Source: Ignavibacteria bacterium (GTDB taxonomy: Bacteria; Bacteroidota; Ignavibacteria; Tepidaquicellales; Tepidaquicellaceae). Taken from it: DNA of 32,547 bases. The notes below the pieces were generated by a model, which worked only from the letters and a program-made list of their open reading frames with translations, was not told where the DNA came from and did not search any database. Position numbers and translations under genes: made by a program. The DNA is taken from contig JAEUSI010000023.1 of NCBI GenBank assembly GCA_016788375.1, positions 284 through 32,830 of the forward strand, in the 5' to 3' direction. Shown in pieces: positions 16,576 through 24,500 of the stretch (the stretch's first letter is position 1; every line of letters starts with the position of its first letter).

Positions 16576-18087
16576 ATGACATTAGAAAGCCTTGTTTTAT
16601 CTGCTTATATAATTTCCCTGACGATTCTGTTTTTCTTCGGTTCGCACGGGTTTAACATGATTTATTATTATTTTAAAACTTTTTCAAAAAGGACAGATGA
16701 TCTTAACGATGAGGATTTTATTGTTAAAGAATATCCCGTCGTTACCGTGCAAATACCCCTTTATAATGAGCAGTATGTAATCACCAGGCTGATTGACTCG
16801 GTATTAAGAATGGATTATCCGAAAGACAAACTTGAAGTACAGATACTCGACGATTCCACGGACAACACGACTCAGATTATTGACGAACATATAAAGAAAT
16901 ACAAAGACCTTGGATTTGATATAGTTCATATTCACAGAACTAACAGAGATGGCTATAAAGCAGGCGCTCTTAAAATCGGACTGGAAACCGCCAAAGGCGA
17001 ATTTGTTGCCGTGTTTGACGCCGATTTTATTCCTAGAAAAAAATTTCTGAAAAGAACTATTCCTTATTTTTTCAAAGATGACAGGCTTGGTCTTGTACAG
17101 ACAAGATGGGAACATCTTAACCGTGAATATTCTCTGATGACAAAGACTCAGGCTATTGCTTTAGACGGTCATTTTGTAATTGAACAGGCGGTCAGAAACC
17201 GCGCGGGGTTTTTTATCAACTTTAACGGAACAGGCGGAGTATGGAGAAAAGAATGTATATTTGATGCCGGCAACTGGGAAGCCGATACGCTTACTGAAGA
17301 CCTTGATCTGTCTTACAGAGCCCAGATGAAGGGCTGGAAGTTCCGTTATCTGATAAACTTTACTTCTCCTGCTGAGCTTCCTTCCGATATCGGAGCTCTG
17401 AAATCTCAGCAGTTCAGATGGACTAAAGGCGCTATTGAAACAGCAAAGAAAATATATCCTAAAGTTCTGAAATCCGATATGTCACTTAAATTAAAATTTC
17501 AGTCATTTATACATTTATACAGTAACCTGGCATATCCGTTTATTTTACTTGCGGCAATACTGAATTTACCTGTTATGATAATAAAGCTTTCAGGTCAGTA
17601 TGATTCTGTATTCAAAATAATGTCTGTATTTATTTTTGCTTTTATCAGTTCATTTATATTTTATCTTTATTCTCAGAAAGATGTTTATCCGGACTGGCAG
17701 AAGAGAATTATCTACTTCCCGGTTTTTCTTGCCGGCAGCATGGGATTTTCCGTCAATAATACTAAAGCAGTATTCGAAGGTCTTCTTGACAAGAAAAGCG
17801 AGTTTGTCAGGACTCCGAAGTATCAGATAATGGATAAAAGCGATTCATGGCACGGAAAAAAATATGTAAACAAAAAATTATCATTCACAACTTACATCGA
17901 AGCTTTTCTGGCTGTATATTGTTTTGCAGGTGTTATAATAGCAATTGCAACTGCACAGGTCGCTGCAATTCCATTTCAGCTTATGTTCTGCGGAGGTTTT
18001 ACGACTATTTCAGTTTTGTCAATCAGACAGGTGATAATTTCCAACAGAATGAATTCCCAAAAATTAGCACTTAATGCTGAACAGTAA
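16576..18087 (+). CDS. Processive GT2 synthase, cellulose-synthase/CslA-like
   Basis: This 503-residue inner-membrane glycosyltransferase resembles CslA-type mannan or glucan synthases. An N-terminal helix (about 5-27) precedes a cytoplasmic GT-A domain with the full D,D,D,QxxRW set: D92-D93 in LDDSTD, DAD at 148-150, TED at 240-242, and QQFRW at 278-282. NRDGYKAGALK near 123-133 is characteristic of the CslA-like group. Several C-terminal helices (about 312-340, 342-360, 378-392, 438-490) could form the polymer channel. It probably makes a beta-linked hexose polymer from a nucleotide sugar, but donor and product are not visible. No PilZ domain, bcsB or cellulase gene lies next to it. The TPR gene overlaps its 3' end by 14 bases in another frame. 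Confidence 0.88.
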   Translation: MTLESLVLSAYIISLTILFFFGSHGFNMIYYYFKTFSKRTDDLNDEDFIVKEYPVVTVQIPLYNEQYVITRLIDSVLRMDYPKDKLEVQILDDSTDNTTQIIDEHIKKYKDLGFDIVHIHRTNRDGYKAGALKIGLETAKGEFVAVFDADFIPRKKFLKRTIPYFFKDDRLGLVQTRWEHLNREYSLMTKTQAIALDGHFVIEQAVRNRAGFFINFNGTGGVWRKECIFDAGNWEADTLTEDLDLSYRAQMKGWKFRYLINFTSPAELPSDIGALKSQQFRWTKGAIETAKKIYPKVLKSDMSLKLKFQSFIHLYSNLAYPFILLAAILNLPVMIIKLSGQYDSVFKIMSVFIFAFISSFIFYLYSQKDVYPDWQKRIIYFPVFLAGSMGFSVNNTKAVFEGLLDKKSEFVRTPKYQIMDKSDSWHGKKYVNKKLSFTTYIEAFLAVYCFAGVIIAIATAQVAAIPFQLMFCGGFTTISVLSIRQVIISNRMNSQKLALNAEQ

Positions 18088-18856
18088 ATTTAATATTGAT
18101 AATCACACGCTTGAAGTTAAGTCAAAAATAGACAGGAATTTCCTTTCCCCTCTCTTTATCAGATATGCAAATCTGCTTTATGCCAATGAACAGTTCGAGG
18201 AATGTATAGCTGTCTGCAAAACAGGTCTGGAAATATACCCGAATTATCTTACTGCAAAGCTTATTCTCCTTAAGGCATTCCTGAAAGCTGAATATCTTAA
18301 TGAAGCGGAAATCCTTTTCAGGGAAATCAGATGCAAGATTCAGAATACGGATTTGATTAACAAACTCGAGAATAATATAAATCATATTAAATCGATTTCC
18401 GTTCAGGAAAAGATTTATTATACTAAAAGCATTAAAAACAAATATGACTTCAGGTCATTTGAAAAGCAGTTTCATCTTCAGGAAAATCTCTTTTCTGATT
18501 TGAGTCTGAAAAATTTCTTCAACAGCAGGGATAATGAAAAAATCTTTAATGAAAATGAATTCGGGAATTTTCTTCAGAGTTTTGATTCCTTTCATTTTGA
18601 AGGAGGAAAAAATCTGCCGGGCTCCGAACCTGTAAGAGCCCGAAAAAATCAGGGTGATTCCGAATCCGGAGATTTACTCAGCAAAATTAAAATCGTTACG
18701 GAAACTCTTGCGGATATTTATGCTGAACAGGGAAATTACAAGGAAGCATTCGAAGCTTATAAAATTCTTATCAGAGCTGACTCGAAGAATAAAAGCAGAA
18801 TTGAGGTTAAGCTGTATGAACTCGAAAGGAATATGATCCGTAATGACAGGATTTAA
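18074..18856 (+). CDS. TPR-repeat protein, partner of the GT2 synthase
   Basis: This 260-residue protein has no signal peptide and no membrane segment, so it is probably cytoplasmic. Two TPR-like units lie at about 27-94 (FIRYANLLYANEQFEECIAV, then a related unit) and one more at about 211-245 (LADIYAEQGNYKEAFEAYKI). The middle (about 110-205) is charged, Phe/Asn-rich and probably disordered. It starts inside the GT2 gene with a 14-base overlap, so the two are translated together and may interact, as TPR proteins do in other polysaccharide synthase systems. Its stop shares TTAA (18853-18856) with the convergent rqcH stop. Function beyond protein binding is not known. Confidence 0.8.
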   Translation: MLNSKFNIDNHTLEVKSKIDRNFLSPLFIRYANLLYANEQFEECIAVCKTGLEIYPNYLTAKLILLKAFLKAEYLNEAEILFREIRCKIQNTDLINKLENNINHIKSISVQEKIYYTKSIKNKYDFRSFEKQFHLQENLFSDLSLKNFFNSRDNEKIFNENEFGNFLQSFDSFHFEGGKNLPGSEPVRARKNQGDSESGDLLSKIKIVTETLADIYAEQGNYKEAFEAYKILIRADSKNKSRIEVKLYELERNMIRNDRI

Positions 18857-20445
18857 AATCCATCCGGAATAGACGGTTTTACGAATATCACTTTTTCCTT
18901 TTCCATAATGACGCTTCCCTCCCGGAATCCTTTCTTTTTCTTTACATACTTTCTTTCGCAATATGCGACGGGAACAGACGATGAATTTCTCGCCTTGCTG
19001 TAATATGCCGCTATTCCTGCAGCCTTGTATATTATTTCTTTAGGCGGAAGTTCCTTTTTACTGCCTGTTTTTAATACTGTATGCGATCCGCTTGCTCCGC
19101 GGACATGAAACCAAAGGTCATTCTGCGCAGAATACTTCGTTGTCAGCAGGTCATTTGACGCGCTGTCTTTACCGACCCAGACTTCGTATTTCTCATTTAA
19201 TACAAACTTTCTGAATCTTGATGTCTCATCTTTTTTAATTTCTGCTGATTTCTTTTCTTCTCTGTTTATTTTTTTAATGTCGTCCATCTCCGCAAGTTCT
19301 TTCAGTTCAATTTTTAATTTTCCTTTTTCTTTTGCAATAATTTTTACTTTTCCCTCAAGTAATTTTACGGAAGCTTTCTGCTTTTTGTACTTTTCAAAAT
19401 AATGCTGAGCATTTTCATTCGGAGTTAAATTCTCCCTGAGCCCGATTTTTATTATCTCCTGACTGCTGTCTTCATACAGAAAATGTTTATCTCCTTTTTT
19501 AATCAGATGCGCATTACCGGTTATTATTTCACCGTATTTTCTTAATGTTTCAGATTCCAAGCAGTGACTTAACTGAATTTTTAATCCTTCTTCTTTCTTT
19601 TCCAGAGAAGTTAATCTGCCTTTAATTTCCTTTTCTCTTTGTGATTTGAAATTATTTATTTTTTCAAATCTCTTTTTTGATTTTAAATAATCAGAACAAA
19701 GTTCTGCAATATTATTACTATAGATTTTTTCAAAATCTTTCAAATGATTTAATTGCATCAGTGACAATACAAATTTATTCCCCTTTTTATACAGTATATA
19801 TTCCGGTGACAGGAGATTTTTGTCCGTTTGTTCAAAATATTTATCTGCTATTTCCTTTAAATTCACGCAGGCAGTTTCATTGCCTGTAAGATTCAATCTG
19901 TAAAGCGCTTCATCGGCATATATCTGACCATATTTTCTGTATCTGTACTTTATATAATCTCTGATTGTAATATTCTCATTATCCCATTTTCCGCCTTCTG
20001 CGGCAGAAGGAATAATGTCATTTAATCCTTTGTTTATAAATTCTGATTTATCTTTAAACGAACTGATTATCTCTGAATCTTTAAGGAGAAAACAGTTTGG
20101 CTTTACGGCAAAGAAAGTGAAATACAATTCATAATTATTTTCTAACATGAATCTGATTATCCTGTCATCATTGTAAATACCGGTTCCGGTAATTTTCAGA
20201 TTCATAATTTCCGGGAATAAATCAGCGTAATTTTTTCCGGCTTTTGAAAAATTTCTTCTGATAATAATATAATTATAAGTTTTGTCGGCAGAATATTCCA
20301 ATGCGGTTACATTTTCAGCATTGTCAGTTACTTCAATTACAAACTTATTCTTTTCCTGTGTGTACACTTCGGTTATCCGTTTTCCGGATACAGTTTTATT
20401 CAGATATTCCGCTGTTTCTTTTAATATGAAATAATTATTAAGCAT
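18853..20445 (-). CDS. rqcH: RqcH (NFACT family), alanine-tailing factor of ribosome quality control
   Basis: RqcH binds the obstructed 50S subunit with peptidyl-tRNA and recruits tRNA-Ala, so that an alanine tail marks the stalled chain for degradation. The 530 residues show the whole family layout. NFACT-N spans about 1-180 and includes D94-R95 (in NDDRII), matching the D97/R98 pair needed for tailing in B. subtilis. A helix-hairpin-helix region covers about 180-250. A long charged coiled coil covers about 255-410. NFACT-R is at about 413-525, with DLWFH at 443-447 and the following VRGASGSH. All key parts are intact, so it should be active. The older label 'fibronectin-binding protein' fits the same family but probably not the main function. 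A terminator-like hairpin lies just before the start. Confidence 0.93.
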   Translation of the reverse strand: MLNNYFILKETAEYLNKTVSGKRITEVYTQEKNKFVIEVTDNAENVTALEYSADKTYNYIIIRRNFSKAGKNYADLFPEIMNLKITGTGIYNDDRIIRFMLENNYELYFTFFAVKPNCFLLKDSEIISSFKDKSEFINKGLNDIIPSAAEGGKWDNENITIRDYIKYRYRKYGQIYADEALYRLNLTGNETACVNLKEIADKYFEQTDKNLLSPEYILYKKGNKFVLSLMQLNHLKDFEKIYSNNIAELCSDYLKSKKRFEKINNFKSQREKEIKGRLTSLEKKEEGLKIQLSHCLESETLRKYGEIITGNAHLIKKGDKHFLYEDSSQEIIKIGLRENLTPNENAQHYFEKYKKQKASVKLLEGKVKIIAKEKGKLKIELKELAEMDDIKKINREEKKSAEIKKDETSRFRKFVLNEKYEVWVGKDSASNDLLTTKYSAQNDLWFHVRGASGSHTVLKTGSKKELPPKEIIYKAAGIAAYYSKARNSSSVPVAYCERKYVKKKKGFREGSVIMEKEKVIFVKPSIPDGF

Positions 20446-20456
20446 GTTTACTCTAT

Positions 20457-20483
20457 AAAAAAAGCGGGTATTTAAATCCCGCT
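20457..20483 (-). terminator. Rho-independent terminator between the NYN gene and rqcH
   Basis: On the minus strand, AGCGGG and CCCGCT form a perfect 6-base GC-rich stem around a 9-base AT loop (20463-20483). A run of seven bases pairing as U follows at 20457-20463. It ends the NYN/OST-HTH transcript. It also lies only about 11 bases before the rqcH ATG, so rqcH needs readthrough or a promoter hidden in this segment. Confidence 0.8.
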
Positions 20484-20538
20484 CACAAAATCTGAAATAA
20501 ATTCAATTACTGTTTTACTTTTAACTAAAAACTGAAAT

Positions 20539-21417
20539 TTAAACCTTAAGCTTTTTTCTGATAAAAGGCGGCGATCCTCTGCTTTTAAAAATGAAATCGT
20601 ATTCATCTGACAGTGATTTAAATAATCCCGTAAGCGAATAAAATCCGTACGTTCTGGGATCAAAACTCGGATCGAGCCTTCTTAACTGTATTCCGATTCC
20701 GCTGAGATATGCTAGATCATCATCCTGAACCGCCATTTCAAATGCTTTGTTTATAAGCGATTTGTCAAGAGGTGTTTTTGTAATCTTGCTTTTAATTTCC
20801 TTTGCAGGTTTTATTTCCACGACGGTTTTTAATTCAGGAATTACAGTTTCTGTATTATCTGCAGCAGGTTTAACATTCTTCTTTGTTCTTTTTACTACCG
20901 GTTTTTTCTTTGGATTTATTTCTGTTGCTTTCTTTGCTGTTTCATCCGGATTTAAATTTTCGGTATAAATGAAAATCTCGCAGGCTTTCTGAAAAGCTTC
21001 AGGTGTGTTTGCCCTGCCGATTCCCATGACAAAAACGCCTTCTTCCCTGATTCTGTTTGCCAGTCCGGCATAATCACTGTCGCTTGAAACAAGACAGAAT
21101 CCGTCAACAAGATTCTTGTTGAGTATATCCATTGTATCAATAATCATAGCGCTGTCAGTGGAATTTTTTCCCTTTGTATATGAAAACTGCTGCATCGGTC
21201 TTATTGCGTGACTGTTTATCTGATCCTTCCAGCCCTTCATGTTGCTTATTGTCCAGTCTCCGTAAATTCTCCTGATTGTTACCTTCCCGTATCTTCCGGC
21301 TTCTGCAAGGATGAATTTCAGCAGATCGGGCTGTGCATTGTCGCCGTCTATGAGAAGGGCGATTTTGAAAGAACTTATTTCAGATATTTTATCCGGTATT
21401 ACATTATCCGTGATCAT
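20539..21417 (-). CDS. NYN-domain nuclease with C-terminal OST-HTH/LOTUS domain
   Basis: This is a 292-residue predicted cytoplasmic RNase or RNA-binding protein. The N-terminal NYN (PIN-like) domain at about 17-152 has its acidic metal-binding set: D24 and D26-N27 in LLIDGDNA, D88 in NSTDSAM and D113/D115 in SSDSDYAGL. A Lys-rich, low-complexity linker (about 155-218) leads to a winged-helix OST-HTH/LOTUS-like domain (about 219-290), which binds RNA, often G-rich, in other systems. This NYN-OST-HTH pair is a widespread but poorly characterised bacterial architecture (YacP/LabA-like relatives). The start is placed 52 bases downstream of a TATATTTG box. Its stop is followed by a strong terminator and then rqcH. 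A possible role in mRNA decay or ribosome rescue is inferred only from the neighbourhood. Confidence 0.88.
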   Translation of the reverse strand: MITDNVIPDKISEISSFKIALLIDGDNAQPDLLKFILAEAGRYGKVTIRRIYGDWTISNMKGWKDQINSHAIRPMQQFSYTKGKNSTDSAMIIDTMDILNKNLVDGFCLVSSDSDYAGLANRIREEGVFVMGIGRANTPEAFQKACEIFIYTENLNPDETAKKATEINPKKKPVVKRTKKNVKPAADNTETVIPELKTVVEIKPAKEIKSKITKTPLDKSLINKAFEMAVQDDDLAYLSGIGIQLRRLDPSFDPRTYGFYSLTGLFKSLSDEYDFIFKSRGSPPFIRKKLKV

Positions 21418-21469
21418 AACTCTTGTTTTCTTTGTAAAAATTTACTCAAATCATACATTAATTAATATT

Positions 21470-21477
21470 CAAATATA
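21470..21477 (-). promoter_or_regulatory. Candidate -7 box for the NYN/OST-HTH gene
   Basis: The minus strand reads TATATTTG, matching TAnnTTTG, 52 bases before the NYN ATG. It directly follows the terminator of the giant gene upstream, where a new promoter is expected. No clear -33 element was found. Confidence 0.4.
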
Positions 21478-21513
21478 AAAAAGAAACCCGGATAATATAC
21501 TTACCCGGGTTTC
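21478..21513 (-). terminator. Terminator of the 1488-aa surface-protein gene
   Basis: GAAACCCGG (21483-21491) and CCGGGTTTC (21505-21513) form a perfect 9-base stem, followed on the minus strand by a T-run. It lies 33 bases after the stop codon. Its loop and flanks are homologous to the terminator at 26343-26376. T-rich sequence on the other side also allows action on the plus strand. Confidence 0.85.
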
Positions 21514-21546
21514 TGTATTTTAATTCTTTATATATATTTGGAACTC

Positions 21547-24500
21547 TTAATTGCTTTTATCTGCGTCCTTAACCTTGCTGTCAGGATTTATATTCGTGTT
21601 GATTGTTTTCCTGTCAGCTGTGTTGACTTTATTTGCTCTTTTCGGAGCCGGACCGCAAATTGGATTTGAAACAAACCCGTTATTATTTTCTACTACTGCA
21701 AGATCCGAAGCATCTATATAATCATCGCAATTTGCTAAATCTGTCGGATAAGTGCTTGTACATCCCGGAGCTTCACAGGTAATATCATTTTCAACATAAG
21801 ATTTATCTGATCCGCCGATTTCACCGTCCTGATCTACATCACCTATAGGCATACACCAGTTTGCTAAGCCTGCATCATATACCATATTGCCATATGCTTC
21901 TGTTGCAGGACCTAATGTAAAGTCCCAACTTGTTCTTGAATCAGTGATGAATAAAGGAAGACTGCTCCAGATCTGAAGTGAATTTAAATGTGTTACTCTC
22001 ATATTCGCAAAACTTGAAGCATCATTAATACCTGTAAATACAACGTCTATAGGTCCTACTCCGGTTAATGAAACTGTCTGATTACCGAGAACACCGCATG
22101 AACCGTCAAAAACTGTTACAGTAATATTATTTGTAGCACAATTCTGCAGACAGACTTTCAGATTAAGTACATACGAACCCTGGAATTCATCTGCGCCGAT
22201 ATCAGGTGCCCATGCGTGAACTCTTGTGTCACCGTCTATATCATCCGGTACAGCTGCAAGTGAAGATCCGTTATTATTCAGAATTGAGCTTGTTGCTAAG
22301 CTGATATGAAGGTTTGTCGGTGCCTGATACTGCGGATCTCCTGATTTACTGTTTGCATCCTGAAGTGTCGCAAGTTTCCAGGCAGCAAGATTTACTGAAC
22401 CTGCCGCAGCAATCTGACCAACATATTTAACACCAGATCCGGTCGGATTTACATAGTAATTGTTATAGTTAATTGTCGAGAATTGAGTATTGTCTGTTAC
22501 AGCATATACTCCGACTGTTCCGTAACCGAGTGCAGCTGAGAGTCCTTTATTATTAACAATACTGTTGTTTCTGATATCAGCAACTGATCCAGCGCCTAAA
22601 TATATTCCCATTGACATAGCGCTTGTCTGATTCAGTGTATTTCCGTAAAGATTTATGGAATTGTTGTAAATGTTTAAACCGGTTTGTGCACCTGTTGCTA
22701 CAATTCCGATTGGATTATCAAGCGGAATGCTAGTGTAATTCCATCCGTCACCTGACATATTTGCAATCATGTTATTTTTTACTGTATTATTAGATGCGGA
22801 TGTTCCGGATGACATATAAATTCCGTGACAGCCGTATCCGCCCGTTCCTGTATAAACGAGGTCATGGATCTGATTCTTTTCAACGGTACTGTTTGTTGTA
22901 CCTGTTGCACACCAGATTCCCTTGTCGTCTTCTGCTTCTGTTCCGCTGAAGTTACCAATGTCATTTTTGCTGACAACTGCTCCGTCTGCACCCTGTACAT
23001 AAATACCGACTAATCTTACGTTGTTTGCACCTGATGTATTGATAGCATTTGATGTATAAGTACATCCGTTACCGTTTCCGGCAGCTGTGGCATAAAATGA
23101 ATATACTCCGATATATGCTTTCTGAATACAATTATTGCTGATTGTCATATTCTGGAAGTATCCTCCGGTAGCTGTTGAAGAAGCATCTGTAAGTACAAGT
23201 GCTGATGATGTAGTAGCGCCGTTAATTAATGTACAGTCATCTATTTTACAGTTTGTCATTGTTGTTGTACCGGTCGATCCGAAATGAACTACAATCGGAG
23301 TCGCTGCGCTGGTATTTTCAATCTTGAGTCCGAGTAGCGAAGTATAACTTGACAATACTTTAATTACTGCTCCTCCGGCTGATGCGCCTGAAATTGAAGC
23401 AGACTGCGTTCCGCATGATGCACTTGCGGATGCATAAGTTGATGGTTTAATTGTCAGTGTGTTTGTTGCTGAAGCCAGAGGATTATTTACAACTATCGGA
23501 AGAGTTTCTCCGGTGTATGTTGCGTCAGTAAGATTAAAAGTTACTGCTCCCGAACCTCCGTAATTATTCAATGCCTGGGTTGCAGCTGTAAGTGTAGCAA
23601 AATCACCTGTTGCATCGTCAAACTGCGGTCCTGTATATTCTCTTCCGTTTTCCATCATTACATATGTTACTTCTTCAACTTCTTTTGTTACCATTCCGGT
23701 GAATTTTCCGTCAACCGGTGAAGTTTCAGTAACTGATTCTGTGTTATTTTTACTTCTGCTGATTGGTGCATATTCCGGAACTTCTTTCATTACTCTTTTT
23801 ACAACTTTTTCCAGAGTAATATTTCTTCCGGTTGATCTGTTGAAATCCGCAAGACCGACAGTATATGGTCCGCTGAGCGGGTTTCCTACATTCAGTGTTC
23901 CAACTATTTCGTCATTTGAAGTATTCTGATCACCTGCAAGACTTACTTTTGCTTTCATTGTATAAACTCCGGCAACAAGACCTCCGACAACATTAGGTGT
24001 GAATGTAACCGTCGTTGAAGCTCCGGTTGCTAATGTTACCGTAGACGATCCGTCATCAGTATAAACCTGTGTATTTCCTGCATTGAATATTTTAAAGCTT
24101 ACAGGAACATTTGTCTGACCTGCAGTTCCTGCATTTCTGAACTGTGCCTGACATGTAAATGTTGTATTGGACGGTTTGTAGCCCGGATTTACGGGATTTA
24201 TAAAAGCTACAGCTTCCATATCATTTGCAATTGATGGTACTCCGTCAAATTCGTCAGCTCCGATGTCATTTGATGTTGCTCCGCCGTTTACTGATCCCGC
24301 CGGTCCCGGTCTTACCTGACCGTCTATATCGGTTGTTACGCCGACTGCAGAATTTCCGCCTGATTCTAATTTAGTCGGGGTCAATCCTGTGTTTGTGTGA
24401 AGATCTGCAGTTAAAGGAGCTGCTGCAGTTGAAGCCAGTGATAATGCATCATTACCGGCTAAAAGGACATTTGAATATGTGCTGAAATTAAGATTTCCGC

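Noticed and set aside
18853-20445. Calling the NFACT gene a fibronectin-binding adhesin because it is near surface-protein genes.
   Set aside because: It has no signal peptide and carries the D-R pair and NFACT-R motifs of the cytoplasmic ribosome quality-control factor.
20472-20663. A 63-codon minus-strand frame next to the terminator, overlapping the end of the NYN gene.
   Set aside because: It runs through the terminator stem and the conserved OST-HTH coding region in another frame, so it is a shadow.
21533-21540. A plus-strand TATATTTG box near the end of paralog 1 that could be an antisense promoter.
   Set aside because: It lies in a TATATA-rich stretch of a 3' untranslated region, has no plausible gene downstream on the plus strand, and is probably chance.
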